A DNA stretch of 64,000 nt from the NCBI RefSeq assembly GCF_040869045.1, contig NC_090319.1, positions 173,946,645 through 174,010,644 of the forward strand. Direction: 5' to 3'. This document shows positions 9,885 to 20,866 of the stretch, piece by piece. The position numbers and the translations under genes are program-made. The notes beneath the pieces were generated by a model. That model searched no databases. It was not told the origin of the DNA and worked only from the letters and a program-made list of their open reading frames with translations. The stretch is from Eurosta solidaginis. Its lineage: Eukaryota; Arthropoda; Insecta; Diptera; Tephritidae. The number at the start of each line of letters is the position of its first letter. Within the stretch, counting starts at the first letter, position 1.

Positions 9885-10212
9885 CGAACAGTAGCATTTT
9901 TCCTTCTAGTCGCTTATTTGTTTTTGACCCAAATACTAAGTTAACATTTTTAGTTGATTTTGGTGCAGACATTAGTGCCATTCCGAAATCATTTTCTTCC
10001 AAAGCTTCGAAGGTACCAACACAAGTTCTTTCCGCAGCGAATGACACAAACATAGATGTTTTTGGATCAAAACCATTTACATTAACTTTAAATTTACGTT
10101 GTAATTTTCCACATTTATTTTACATTGCTGAAATTACGGAGCCTATCATTGGTGCTGATTTCTTAGACAAATATGGTCTTGTAATAGACATCAAATCCCA
10201 AAAATCTTATTG
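9885..10212 (+). pseudogene. Gypsy-1 retropepsin domain
   Basis: In the frame from 9885, RLFVFDP...LTFLVDFGADISAIP resembles the aspartic protease flap-to-active-site region, and IIGADFLDKYGL matches the second conserved block. The active-site triplet reads D-F-G rather than the usual D-T/S-G. A stop follows at about 10211. In the family this domain processes Gag-Pol. Confidence 0.65.
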
Positions 10213-10532
10213 ATCCAAAACCTAATATAAAGGTTTCAGGAGTCCTTTCAAAGAAACAATTTCCTACGCCAAAATTTTTTAACATTGGTTCTAACTGGGG
10301 TGATATATTGAAAGATTTTCCAACTCTTCTCAATGAAATCGATTTCAATCTCCCTGTAAACACAATGCTGTCCATCGTATCATAACAAAGAGTCATTTGC
10401 CTATCCACAAAGCTAGACGACTTCGTCCTGCAAAGCTTAAGATTGCTAAAGGAGAGTTCGATTTTATGTGTCGAAAAGGAATCTGTCGTCCGTCTTCATC
10501 ACCATGCTCGTCGCCTCTGCACATGGCGCCTA
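10213..10532 (+). pseudogene. pol: Gypsy-1 RT N-terminal part
   Basis: Between 10330 and 10532 one frame contains HLPIHKARRLRP, KGEFDFM and SSSPCSSPLHM, the region just upstream of the RT fingers. The coding stops where a TA-flanked insertion begins at 10533 and resumes at 12664. Confidence 0.7.
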
Positions 10533-10582
10533 CACTGAAAGAAAAAGACTGGTAAAATCAACCCAAATACGGGTCAATTCAA

Positions 10583-10682
10583 CTGAAATTTCTTAGAAAA
10601 ATTTTCTTCTAATTGAAAAACCTTATTTCGAAAATTTTGATGTTGCAGACGGAGCGCGCTACCATCACACCACGGTGGCACT
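10583..10682 (-). mobile_element. SINE1 fragment, internally deleted
   Basis: The sequence matches 27160-27280, the tRNA-like SINE on the minus strand, but lacks about 50 bp between the A-box part (CCGTGGTGTGATGG on the minus strand) and the AT-rich body. Confidence 0.75.
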
Positions 10683-10689
10683 TACTAAC

Positions 10690-11662
10690 CGAACGTCAAA
10701 AGGTCGTCGATGTACTAACTCCTACTATATGCATTGGTAATACTGCTCTGCAAACTGTTACTAAAATCACGAATCTGGGTTTCGTAATTAACTCAAACCT
10801 AACTTGTGTTGACCATATCAACTCTGTTGTTGGTAAAGTGTATGGTACATTGCGCAATCTGAGGCAATATGCACCGTTTACGCCTCCTCAAATTAGAAGA
10901 AAGCTTGCGGTACAGCTTATATTGCCAATTATAACCTACTCTGAGCTAGTTTACAACAAATTAGATTCGTGCACTGCACATAAAATTGAGATTGCCTTTA
11001 ATCAGGTAACTCGCTACGTATTTGGGTTACGCAGGTTCGATCATATTTCTGCGTGGCTGTTTCAACTCTTAGGATGTGACATATTCGCCTATCAGAAGGC
11101 TATAAGTGTAATTTTCTTGTTCAGGTTGATTTCTACTAAATCCCCACCGTACTTATATGAAAAACTCACATTTGCTAGATCTCTCAGGTCATGTAGTATA
11201 GTTGTACCCAGCTTCAATTTTGTTGTCTATACAAGGCTGTTTTTCGTCAACACCATACGTATAGGGAACTCAATCCCAGCTGCAATAAGGAACAATGTAA
11301 ACCAAAGCAATTATAAGCGCATTCATTTCAATTATTTCTCTACACATTAATCTTAATCTGACCATTTTGTTTTTTTCTTTTTTATTCAATTTTTTCCTAA
11401 GTCGTTTACTTTGAGCATAGTTTTAATTAGCTGTCTTTAATATGTCTACTATATCTATATATATTTTATATCACAACTACTGTACTTTGTATAGCATCAT
11501 TAACTAAGATTAACTTTAGTAATACTGTGTATCCCTTTTTTATCCCAAAATTTTATTCAATCTTGTTAAATACATATCTATGACACTGTTTGTTGTACTA
11601 TAAAAGATATATTATCTTACTGTACTAATGTAATTTCTAATAAATGAAATGAAATTTAATTT
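10690..11662 (+). pseudogene. LINE-D: C-terminal part of a non-LTR RT plus 3' tail
   Basis: About 220 codons (10690-11350) carry the post-RT region typical of insect LINEs: LGFVINSNLTCVDHINSVVG, IRRKLAVQLILPIITYSE, SPPYLYEKL, and FFVNTIRIGNSIPAAIR. The polymerase core itself is absent (5' truncation, the norm for LINE copies). After the stop at 11348-11350 an AT-rich 3' UTR ends near 11662 with taataaatgaaatgaaattt. The clade is probably Jockey/CR1-like; RT core residues are needed to be sure. Confidence 0.75.
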
Positions 11663-12663
11663 ATAGTTTTGAACTTCGCTTTGCAAATAGAAATGAAAAT
11701 AGTCACAAAACTGATTCTCAGTTCTTTCGGTTGCAGCTCAGCTCATTCTCAATTTCTTCTCTCGCATGTAGTTTCCACACTTGATTGTTTCGAACAAAAC
11801 TTGTATAAATGTTTGACATAACATTTTAAATAGAGAACTTGTAAGTTATAGAAAAGTAAAGAATCAAATCGCCAGAAGATAATTCACCACTGGAGTAACT
11901 TTACATGTAATTCGGCAAGTTTAATTTTCGCAACACTTTAAGTCGAAACGATTCCAAAACAACTCAAACATTTATGTTGTCGGAAACATCAAAATTAAAA
12001 AAGGATGTTTTTTATTATCTTATTAAATTCGTTCGCGTGAGTGAAAATTCGTAAAAACTAGAATAAAATGTTACTAACTTTGGAAAAATCCTGTTCGTTC
12101 AAACAAAACTTTTGCAACAAGAGGGTGCAATTTTGCATTTCGCTTGGAGGAGAAGTAGCAAAATTGTACCCGATAAATAGGTGTATCTCATAATTTTTTG
12201 CACTGTAAATTCAAAAAAGGGTTTTTCGTGCCTATTGATAACTGAAAAACTAGTTTTTTTGTTGTTTTCCCATTTTGTGTGTTTTTTCGATTTGGTGGTT
12301 TTCTTATTTTGGTATTTGAAGTGGTACCATCGTCATAAGTACAAAGCAGGGAGCGCAGTGAGCGAAAATTCTCTTTGAAATTTGCTCATGTATTGACTGT
12401 TGATCGCTGTTGAAATGACCAGTGAGATCAGTTGTGTTAACAGAAAAATCAGTTAGATTGACCAGGAATCTGTAAATTTTACAGAATTTTGTTAACTTAA
12501 GAGCGACAATTTCTCTTCTGTTGAAATGACTAAACTAACTTGTTCGTTTGACAAAGAACTCGGTCGAATTAACCGTAATTCGATCAATTTCACCGAATCT
12601 CCGTTAAGTCAAGAAGAACAGAATCAATTTGTTGATTTTACTAGCGCCATTTCTTTCAGTGTA

Positions 12664-13392
12664 AAGGTATCGATGACTGGAGACCTTGTGGCGACTATAG
12701 GAAAGTAAATGCAATAACAACTCCAGATATCTGTTATTCCCCATATTCAAGACATTTAAAATTTTCTTGAAGGGTGTATAATTTTCTCAAAGATGGATAT
12801 TTGTCGTGCTTATCATCATCACATTCCTATAGCAGAAGAGGACATTCATAAAACAGTAATCATAACCCCCTTCGACTTGGTCGAATTTCCGACTATGCCT
12901 TTTGGTCTGCGAAATTCGGCGCAAACATTCCAGCGCTTCATGCACCAAGTAGTTAGAGGTTTTGACTTTGTGTATGTTTATCTTGATGATATTTTGATCT
13001 TCAGCAAATCTCACGAGGAACACAAGTCACATCTTCGTAGTCTTTTTAAGCGATTAGTTGAATATGGCCTCAGGGTTAAAGCTTCTAAGTGTATTTTTGG
13101 AGTTCAAGAACTAATTTTTCTTGGTCATAAAATTTCGGTTAATGGTATTAGACCTAATAAAGAAAAATTTCAAGCTATTACAGAGTTTCCAGTTCCTACA
13201 TCAATCAAGCAGCTACAAAGATTTTTAGGTATGGTTAATTTCTATCATCGTTTCATTCCAAATTTTGCAAACATTTTGTCTCCCTTATATACACATCTTA
13301 CACATTTACAGAAGCTAAGTACAAAGGGTAAGGAGTTTAAATGGTCCCAAGAGTGTGAAACTACATTCAAATCTGCAACGTTATCATTGTAA
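12664..13392 (+). pseudogene. pol: Gypsy-1 reverse transcriptase
   Basis: The frame has CGDYRKVNAITTPD near 12690, then a small disruption at 12725-12790. From 12793 it is open for 200 codons: MDICRAYHHHIPI, TMPFGLRNSAQTFQRFM, the catalytic YLDDILIFS (~12975), and FLGHKISVNGIRP...[16 protein letters not shown] (connection to RNase H). The YLDD motif is intact here, unlike in the 5046-6409 copy. The frame ends at a TAA at 13390-13392 where the sister copy has a Ser codon. Confidence 0.85.
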
Positions 13393-13800
13393 AATCCAAC
13401 ATTATTGGCATTTCCAAAAGCATACGCCCCAGTTTCTATTAGCATTGATGCTTCAAACACAGCATTAGGGTGTGTTTTACAGCAATATGTTAATAACCAG
13501 TGGCAGCCTTTGTCATTTTTCAGCAAAAAACTGAGCCCAGCTCAAAAAAAGTATTCCACTTTCGACAAAGAACTTTTAGCTATTTACGAAGCAATTAAAC
13601 AGTTTCAATATTTTGGCCGAGATTTTTTTTGTTCTTACGGATCATAAACCGCTTACAGCAGCTCTTTTCACAAGACTGAACGATCTCCCAGGAAAGCTCG
13701 CCAATTGGATTTCATTTCACAATTCACTGGAGATATTCGATACATTAAAGGCAGTGATAATATTGTTTCAGATTCATTATCGCGACCAGGAATAGATTCT
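13393..13800 (+). pseudogene. Gypsy-1 RNase H
   Basis: PVSISIDASNTALGCVLQQY begins the domain, followed by KYSTFDKELLAIYEAIKQFQYF and DHKPLTAAL. DIRYIKGSDNIVSDSLSRP closes it. A frameshift lies at 13610-13620, where about two codons are missing relative to 6375-6385, and another at about 13700. In the family this domain removes the RNA template strand. Confidence 0.8.
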
Positions 13801-14190
13801 GTTAAATTGGATATTCCTTACTTTGAAACTTTAGCTAAAGAGCAAGAACTCGATGAACAGCTTAAACACTTAACAGCTTATCAATCGGAAAGTTCATCTT
13901 ATCAATTAAGACAAATAGAAATTTCCCCTGGCAAGCTCCTTTGGTGTGATTTGTCTACTAACATTAGATCAACTCGGAAGAAAGTTACTCATTCATATTT
14001 TTGGCCTAAAACTAATAAAGATATAAATGAATGGTCTAAACAATGTTTCCAATGCCAAAAATGTAAAGTTGGCAGACACACGAAATCTCAGTTAGAAAAG
14101 TTTCCAACCAGGGGGTGTTTCGAACGTATACATATAGACTTGGTTGGACCTTTACCACCATCCAATGAGTACCGATACATTTTATCAGTT
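13801..14190 (+). pseudogene. Gypsy-1 integrase, N-terminal part
   Basis: The zinc-binding module is partial: one HSYFWP and CFQCQKC are seen, but the first His segment is shortened by a small deletion near 13965. The core starts with ERIHIDLVGPLPPSNEYRYILS (first catalytic Asp). Gypsy similarity is lost at about 14190 as the inverted-repeat cluster begins; the second Asp and Glu are missing. Confidence 0.8.
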
Positions 14191-15180
14191 TTTGTGACAA
14201 CTTTAATGTTTTTTTTTAAACATCAAAAGTGGGGGGTCCAGCTGGACGTCGAAACGGGATACGTGCAGAATTTTGTGCTATTTATGTGCTAATAGTTCCA
14301 AAAACGATTCGTTTTTTTAACAACTTTTAATGTTTTTTTAAACGTCAAAAGTGGGGGTCCAGCTAGACCTCCCCCTCATAAGTACTAGGCCAAACAAACA
14401 ATTTAAATGTGGGATTATGTGCTCCAACATAAGCTACGGTCTGCCCAGAAAAACAAAGGGGTGACAAGGGGGAGCGGGGGCATATTGTGCTCAATAGTTC
14501 CAAAAACGATTGGTTTTTTTGATAACTTTTAATGTTTTTTTTTAACCATTAAAAGTGTGGGGTCCAGCTGGACGTCTAGCTAGACCTCCGCCCCCCCCAC
14601 ATAACCACTAGGCAAACAAAAAAATTTAAACGTGGGAATTATGTGCTATTTACATATGTGCTCCAACATAAGCTACGGTCTGCCCAGAAAATCAAAGGGG
14701 TGGCAAGGGGGGAGCGGGCGCATACACCCCAGACGACAAAATTGAAACGGGACACGTGCAGAATTTTGTGCTCAATAGTTCCAAAAACAAAGAGTTGTCA
14801 AAAAAACGAATTGTTTTTGGAACTATTGAGCACATATATAGCGCAAAATTCTGCACGTATCCCGTTTCGATTTTGTCGTCTGGGGTTACATGCCCCCGTT
14901 CCCCCCTTGTGCCCTTTGTTTTTCTGGGCAGACCGTAGCTTATGTTGGAGCACATAAATAGCACATAATTCCCACAATTAATTTTTTTTGTTTGGCCTAG
15001 TGCTTATGAGGGGGGGTCTAGCTCTGTTTTTCTGGGTAGTCTGTAGCTTATGTTGGAGCACATAAATAGCACATAATTCACACATTTAAATTTTTTTGTT
15101 TGGCCTAGTGGTTATGAGGGGGTCTAGCTGGACCTGAGGTTAAAAAAAAGTACTTAAATTTTGAGCACAAAATTTTTTAT
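14190..15180. repeat. Cluster of tandem and inverted ~280-bp repeats
   Basis: A unit containing GTCCAGCTAGACC, CTACGGTCTGCCCAGAAAA and GATACGTGCAGAATTTTG occurs about two times forward (14210-14790) and about one and a half times inverted (14805-15175). The dyad centre is near 14785-14815, inside a small hairpin. The arms are long enough to fold into one large stem. The short reading frames here are palindrome by-products. It resembles foldback/inverted-repeat element clusters, but no name can be given. Confidence 0.75.
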
Positions 15181-15404
15181 TTTGGGAACAAATTAGCGCA
15201 TCATGCCTGGCCTACCAAATTTCGAATCCATCATGGGGGGCACCTTGACGGACCTTTATAATACACCAGTGAGTGTCAAAAAAAAACCAAACATATTTCA
15301 TTTGGTAATTTGGGCTACAGGCGAAGAAAACATTGATAGCGGAAATATTGAGACACCAGCACTTACACCGTGGGCAGCAACGTTGGATTCGATGGAGAAG
15401 CGTA
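15181..15404. other. Short unassigned stretch
   Basis: It lies between the inverted-repeat cluster and a LINE endonuclease fragment. No feature is recognised apart from AT-rich low-complexity DNA. Confidence 0.4.
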
Positions 15405-16080
15405 AGTTCCTACAATGCAAACCTAGAAATCATCAACATCTACATCCCTCCTGCCACCTGCTGCCCCAGTGGATACCGCCCTAATATTAGCGCCTTACTT
15501 ACTAGCGTTAATCGCATTATCTTAGGCGATTTCAATGCCCATCACGACCTATGGCATTCACACTTGCAGGCGGGCAGCAGGCGTGAAATGTTGGCGGATC
15601 AAATAGATCAAACGGAGACGCCCCCACTTGTATGGTAGGAAGCTCGCCAAATATATCAATCGTGAGCGCAGGACCCGTAAACTGCGTCAACTGGCAGCCG
15701 ATGGTAACATTGGCATCCGACCACCTGCCAATACTTATTTCGCTCGAGCGTACCGCCGACTTTATCATCACCGAAAAACGCACTTTCATAAACTTTAAAA
15801 AAGGAAAGTGGGAGGAATACAAATCCTTTACAGACAACCGCTTTGCTGCCCTCCCTATCCCGACTGATGCTCGCCAAGGGGAGTGTGCTTTCCACAAGGT
15901 CATTGAAACCGCCACGGCTCGCTTCATTCCCGCCAGCAGAATTACCGAAATTCGCCCTCACTTTCCGGCGGAGGCCGCAAATTTAGCGAGAGAACGTGAC
16001 CTTATAAGACAGCTCGATCCCGGCGACCCCGAAATAAGGGATATAAACCAACGCATCAGATTGCTTGTGTATGAACACTT
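15405..16080 (+). pseudogene. LINE-A endonuclease fragment
   Basis: In three frames this matches the ORF2 at 35029-38124: ANLEIINIYIPP, IILGDFNAHHDLW (endonuclease motif), LASDHLPILIS, and KGKWEEYKS...RQLDPGDPEIRDINQRI. Frameshifts lie at about 15545 and 15625. Both ends are abrupt, and it joins LINE-B head-on at about 16080. Confidence 0.85.
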
Positions 16081-16109
16081 ATTAAGGCAATCGAATTGCT
16101 TTTTAAGTC

Positions 16110-17338
16110 TTATATAGCAATTTCTTTACAGCTCTTCCTATGTTTTTTAAAAGCTTTATTTCTTCTATTTTTAAGATTATTTAGTTTTAGATTAAACCAG
16201 GGTGGCCTATTCAATAAGACCTTACTTTTTAGAGGTACGAAACTCGAAAGGGCTAGTAAAATCCTCCTCCTAAAAATTTCATAGGAGGCCTCCGGGTTTC
16301 CGGAGAAGTTAAGAAAGGTCCAATCAGTAGCTAAGAAGAACTCGTTTATCGCCACACGATCGGCCTAGAAATAATTATATTCCAATGTAGATTCGGCGGG
16401 TTTTTTATAAAAATCAAAATTTATAGCCAAAGCACTATGGTGAAAACTATTTTCCAAAAATGGATCTGCTGATTTAAAAATATCATGCCTTGAGTATATT
16501 TTTAAATCAGCAGATCCAAAAACTAGATCTAAGATCCTACCATTCTTATTTGGTTGAGAGTTATATTGTTTCAGACCGTATGAAAATAAGGTGCTAACAA
16601 CTAACATATCGATGTCGGATTTAATATTTGAAGGTAAAGTATTACAATCATTAGACCAAGATATATTACTTAAATTGAAATCGCCTAAATATATAATTGC
16701 ATCAGACGGATTAGCATTATGGACAACTCGACTTGAATTGTCTATATGCTTCTAACACATAGCATTGTCACTACTTGGTGGCATATAGGACAATAGAAAA
16801 ATTATTTTTTTATTACTAGTAAACGTAACGCATATACAAATTTGTTCCACGTCACCGTTATTATAATCAATAATAATCTACTACATAGAACAGATCTAAC
16901 CGCAATTAGCACACCACCACCCCTTTCAAGCCCGGTGGCGTTAGAGCAACGATCATTACGATATACATAATAATAATTATCGAAAAACTTATTAGATGAA
17001 ACATTTTCAGTCAACCACGTGTCCGTCAAAGCTATTATATCATATTCATGTGAAATGACATTACTATATAATTGCGATGATTTCGTACGCATTCCACTTA
17101 CATTTTGATAATAAAGCGTAAATTTAGATTTTAACTCAATAGGTCTAGAATAACCACGTGCCAACAATGCGAACAATTTATCGTAAGATTTATTTCTTGC
17201 AGCAGGTTGCCGCTCATTTTCATTGGTAGTGTTCTCGGTACAAGTATCAGCAGTTTTGATATTTTCAACATCACTAGGATTGTTATTATCGTTTACAATA
17301 ACAACAATTGCATCAGTTGGTTCGTCAATTTTCGAAGG
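16110..17338 (-). pseudogene. LINE-B endonuclease region
   Basis: Reading from 17338 downward: ~70 codons of linker, then YYQNVSGMRTKSSQLYS, DIIALTDTWLTE (catalytic Glu position occupied by Asp), and RGGGVLIAV. A frameshift follows near 16880. After a gap it continues with YLGDFNLSNISWSN (16690), GRILDLVFGS, and HHSALAINF (16440). The part to 16110 is the endonuclease-RT linker. A stop lies at 16367-16369. In the family this enzyme nicks target DNA to prime reverse transcription. Confidence 0.8.
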
Positions 17339-17343
17339 CGACG
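17339..17343 (+). other. Transib target duplication, left (CGACG)
   Basis: This 5-bp GC-rich duplication is repeated at 19966-19970. It matches the 5-bp, CG-rich target preference known for Transib elements. Confidence 0.85.
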
Positions 17344-19965
17344 CACATACCGGTATTTTGATAATCTAGGCGGCCGAAAGTCAATTCTGTAAAACGCATT
17401 AATTGATTTTAATAATGAATAAAATAGAAAGAGAACACAATAGAGTATTCACTCCACCCCCTCTCGCGCGTTTTCGTCGCGTACGCTACCGCCGGATTGG
17501 CAGTCAAAAGTTCATTGCTTATCACACTACACATATATCGTTCGGCGGTCGGCAAACAACAAATCTTCAAAAAAGTAAAGTTAACTTATTTAAAGTTATA
17601 TGTATCGTTTTAATGATGGAAATTGAAGCTTCAGGTATGTTTTTTTTTCAAATTTAATAAATATTTTATAGATTTTGTTCATTAATAACGTAATTTATCG
17701 AATTCTGTATAAGGAGAAATGGTGCATTTTTAACTTATATTTTTTTTATTTGTTAAGCTGAATTGTTTTTTTCAAATTGTGTACATATACTTTGAGATGT
17801 GGAATAAAGTAGAATTAGCCGCAGAAAACCGCAGATTAATTAATTGTGGAATTTCAAAAGTTTCATGGAACAATTTTTTTAAAAGCGTTTTCTATACTTG
17901 TTATTTTTTGGTTTGTTTAAGGTTCTCAAGGCACTTCAGGGGTTCGAATTGTGACTCGAAAATACCTATTCGACCGCATGCAAGCTCAGAATTTACCAAA
18001 TTTGGACGAAAAATTAAGCTCTTTACAACAGGAGCTTTCGTCAAGTGAAAAATACTCTGACGAACATATATCAGCTCTTAAGCCCAATTTTTCACATTTT
18101 AAATCACAAATCAAGAAAAAGTGGCTGCAAGTACATAAAAAGGAAGATGTTTTCCTATCAAAGTACAAGTCTTGGTTGGAAGGAGGTTTTGAATTAACTG
18201 TTGCAGCAATACCGAAACGATGTGGCCGTCCTCAGAAACATTTTAGTGACTCAGGTAAAAGATCTAAAAGACGCAAAACTGCAGAACTCAGTTCTACAGT
18301 AAAGGGCAAAGACTCAATTATGCATGCTGCTTCAGTAGAGTTAATCAAAAGTGGAAAGAGAGATGCTTCTAAAGTATTAAAAGACATTCAAAACTCTCCG
18401 ACACGTGCGTAAAAATAAATACAAAAAGGCATTTTCAAACACTGGGAAAAAATCTAATCTGATCTAACAAGTGCTCAGTACGAAGTTATAAGGAACACAT
18501 GTAAAAAAAATTTTCCCTGCTACACACTTATTCAAAAACCAAAAAATTAATTGTATCCGCCTACTGAATCTATCAGAATTACATGCACTAGTGCCGAATG
18601 TGATTTACAGCCCTTGGTCGATGTTACAGTGAAACGCTTATTAACTTATTTGGAAGTAGTTCTTTTAGCCCTTAAAGAACAAGAAAGATTGTCCCTGAAA
18701 CTTATTTGTAAATGGGGATGCGACGGCTCACAGCAGTCACAGTTTAAACAAAAACAAGAAAGTGATACTGATTGTGATTCAAATATCTTCCAAACCTGTT
18801 TTGTTCCATTAAGGTTAGTCTGTGGAAAAAGTGATAAAGTCGTTTGGGAAAATCCAACGCCCTCTTCAGCTCGTTTTTGTCGTCCTTTTAGGTTCCGGTT
18901 TGTGAAACAAAGTGTGGACATAACTAAAGAGGAAATTGACTTCGTAACTGAATCTTTCGAGAAAGACAGGAAACTTGAAATCCAACGCTTGCTTGTTGTT
19001 ATGCCAAAAGCTAACTTTGGAAACACGAATGATGGTAACACAAGCAGGAGATTTTTCGAAGATCCAAAGTTAGCTGCTGAAATAACCGGAATCAACTATG
19101 ATCTCATTTATCGGTTAAAAGTCATATTGGAGACAATTTCATGCGGACATAAAGTGGACTCGGAGAAGTATGATAAATATGCATTTGACACAGCTCAGTC
19201 GTACGTTGAATTATACCCATGGCACCCGAAATACTTGTGCATGGTGCATTAATCATAAAAAATGCACTGGTGCCTATTGGGCAACTTTCGGAGGAGGCTG
19301 CAGAAGCAAGGAATAAACATTTTAGAACTCACCGCCAAGACTTCGCAAGAAAATTTTCCCGAGAAAACTGCAATAGAGACATTTTTAATCGACTTTTCTT
19401 AAGTTCAGACCCTTTATTTAGCAGCACTAGAAATGTGAAAAGAGGAAAATTAAAATTATATTTACCTGAAACGTTAAGTTTACTCATTCCGGCCCAACCT
19501 AACGAATCTGATTCATCAGATAATGAAAATTTGTAATTTTTTCCTTTAATTTCTTTCATTTTGCTTTAGTTCTTATTGGCGTACGATTATTGAATGAATT
19601 AAATATTTTTTTTTGTTCAAATAATGTATTTTATTTGACACCTTCTGTGGTATTGCATTAACTTTCCATGAAACTTGGCATTTGATAAATAAATAATTAA
19701 AACAATTGTTAATAATTAAAACATTAATAATGATGTCTATTTTATATAATTTAACCTATAAATACCCAAAAAAAAAATCATTTTATATTTATTCTAGTAC
19801 AAAATGGTTGTATCTTTAAAGATACCACGGTCATTTAAGGGTTAATAATATAATAGCTCAATAAAAAAAGTTCATTGTCTGAATGATGATGAATAAAAGT
19901 ATTAATTACTATAAAAAACGTTAAAATAGTTTTGGCCGCCTAGATTATCAAAATACCGGTATGTA
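17344..19965 (+). mobile_element. Transib DNA transposon (2.6 kb), decayed
   Basis: The inverted ends begin CACATACCGG and share about 30 bp (continuing through TATTTTGATAATCTAGG). The flanking duplication is CGACG. Removing the element restores a continuous LINE-B frame. The enclosed protein has RAG1/Transib-like motifs (see the coding entry). In copy 1 the right terminal base is A instead of the expected G; the duplicated right end at 23375 keeps G. Confidence 0.88.
17613..19536 (+). pseudogene. Transib transposase (RAG1-related), broken
   Basis: Exon 1 is 17613-17634 (eight codons). A GTATGT donor at 17635 and an acceptor AG at 17920-17921 lead in frame to 17922-18412 (KYLFDRMQAQ..., a basic linker GRPQKHFSD). 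The next block (about 18470-19252) holds AQYEVIRNTCKKNFPCYT, CDLQPLVDVTVKRLL and KWGCDGS (first catalytic Asp region). The last block (19219-19536) holds LVPIGQLSEEAAEARNK, equivalent to the RAG1/Transib catalytic Glu region, and LFLSSDPLFSS. Breaks seen: loss of frame at 18412-18470, a stop just before 18551, and a frameshift near 19215. The family cuts and pastes DNA by a hairpin mechanism. Confidence 0.82.
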
Positions 19966-19970
19966 CGACG
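19966..19970 (+). other. Transib target duplication, right (CGACG)
   Basis: This is the partner of 17339-17343. The equivalent site in the duplicated unit is 23376-23380. Confidence 0.85.
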
Positions 19971-20640
19971 TAAAATTGTTGTTGCCAGTGAGAACAGAAT
20001 TTTGTGCAAGAGGGCGATCACAATTATCATTTGAATCGATGTTATTATTTGCTTGATTACAAATCGAAGCATAAGAAGACAAACGTTTAGTCGACTTAGC
20101 AGCTGAAAGCTCAGCATCAGTGACGGAACGTTTAGCTGTTGTTTCGGTGTGCGAAACAGAAGAAGATAAACACGATGATAACTCAGCAGCATCACCATTT
20201 GATTTACTCGAAGTAGCGACGCCAGCAGCGGCACCTTATGTTGGTTGTGTAGTTTTCGTATACTTGTTAGAATTTCGTATATTAGGCGAAATGCAGTTGG
20301 GCAAGTCAACGAACTTACCGCGAGAACGCGTTTTCATTGCATTGCTGTTGCTGCCACTCATTCTTTTTGCCATAGAAATATGATTGTTATTGGCACTAAC
20401 AAATATTTGGTGGATTTCTGCCAATGATGAGCATAATTTATTAAACTCTGAGAGGCATTTTGTTATTGTGCTATTCACGCAATTGTCACATTTAAACATT
20501 AAATTCGCATTTGATTTTAAAAAATTTACTGCAGAAATATTTAATTTAGCACATTTTAAATGTACTTTATGACCGCAGATATCACATGAAAAAAAATTTT
20601 CTCTCACGAATTCTATATGACAGCTTATACATTTAAGCAT
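19971..20640 (-). pseudogene. LINE-B ORF1 with PHD-like finger (copy A)
   Basis: From Met at 20640: CISCHIEF, CDICGHKVHLKC, CDNC give a C4HC3 PHD-type finger in residues ~4-55. A short Ser/Asn-rich region and a basic stretch KTRSRGK follow. A TAA interrupts at 20236-20238 (after TQPT). The same frame is then open for ~90 codons up to the Transib target site and continues into the endonuclease block at 17338. PHD fingers are known in ORF1 of Jockey/CR1-type LINEs. The stop is shared with the copy at 23646, so it predates the duplication or is natural. Confidence 0.75.
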
Positions 20641-20692
20641 TGCAAAATAGTTAGATACACGGAGCGATCAAAAACATGTCCGCACGCAACGA

Positions 20693-20866
20693 ATGCTGAT
20701 AGCTTCTATAATGCATTCTACGGTCGACAAAGATAGACGGAGGGCCAACACGCACATAAACATAAATTCAGCGCGTCTCCAATTACCATCACCCCCAAAG
20801 AGGTTGAGAATGCCATCGGTCATGCCAAACCATCCAAAGCAGTGGGCCCAGACGGTATAGCCATCA
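20693..20866 (+). pseudogene. LINE-A fragment between endonuclease and RT (copy A)
   Basis: About 55 codons match LINE-A ORF2 (ADSFYNAFYG-like, then AHKHKFSASPITIT, AKPSKAVGPDGIAI). It is repeated at 24103-24276. Confidence 0.8.

Larger units (their letters stand above)
10533..12661. mobile_element. 2.1-kb TIR element inserted into Gypsy-1 RT
   Basis: Both ends share CACTGAAAGAAA in inverted orientation, with weaker similarity for about 20 bp more (both ends then have a GTAAAATCAA run). TA flanks it at 10531-10532 and 12662-12663. Removing it joins the Gypsy RT frame. Inside are a SINE1 fragment (10583-10682) and a LINE 3' end (10690-11662), so it is either a transposon that later received retroposons or a composite. 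No transposase is visible. 11663-12660 is otherwise AT-rich without a gene. Confidence 0.75.
8690..14190 (+). mobile_element. Gypsy-1: Ty3/Gypsy retrotransposon, interrupted and truncated
   Basis: Leader, gag, protease and the start of RT occupy 8690-10532. The remaining RT, RNase H and the first part of integrase occupy 12662-14190. Between them sits a 2,129-bp insertion with a TA duplication; skipping it makes the RT frame continuous. Similarity ends inside the integrase core at the inverted-repeat cluster, so the 3' part and 3' LTR are lost. No 5' LTR is clear. The Cys/His arrangement near the Gag C-terminus (CWYHEKF...KCIQP) is like the CsRn1/Kabuki group of Gypsy elements, known for an unusual Gag finger; that assignment is inference. 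Confidence 0.85.
16085..20640 (-). mobile_element. LINE-B, interrupted by Transib
   Basis: A non-LTR element on the minus strand has its 5' coding region (PHD-type ORF1) at 20640-19971 and its endonuclease region at 17338-16085. Transib lies between them with CGACG on both sides. The RT is missing (3' end lost at ~16085). A second copy of the 5' part is present at 23376-24050 because of a tandem duplication. The Jockey/CR1-like grouping is inferred from endonuclease and ORF1 style. Confidence 0.8.

Noticed and set aside
14643..14964. Several frames of 60-104 codons on both strands
   Set aside because: They fall in the palindromic repeat cluster, where both strands read similar sequence; no domain is recognised.
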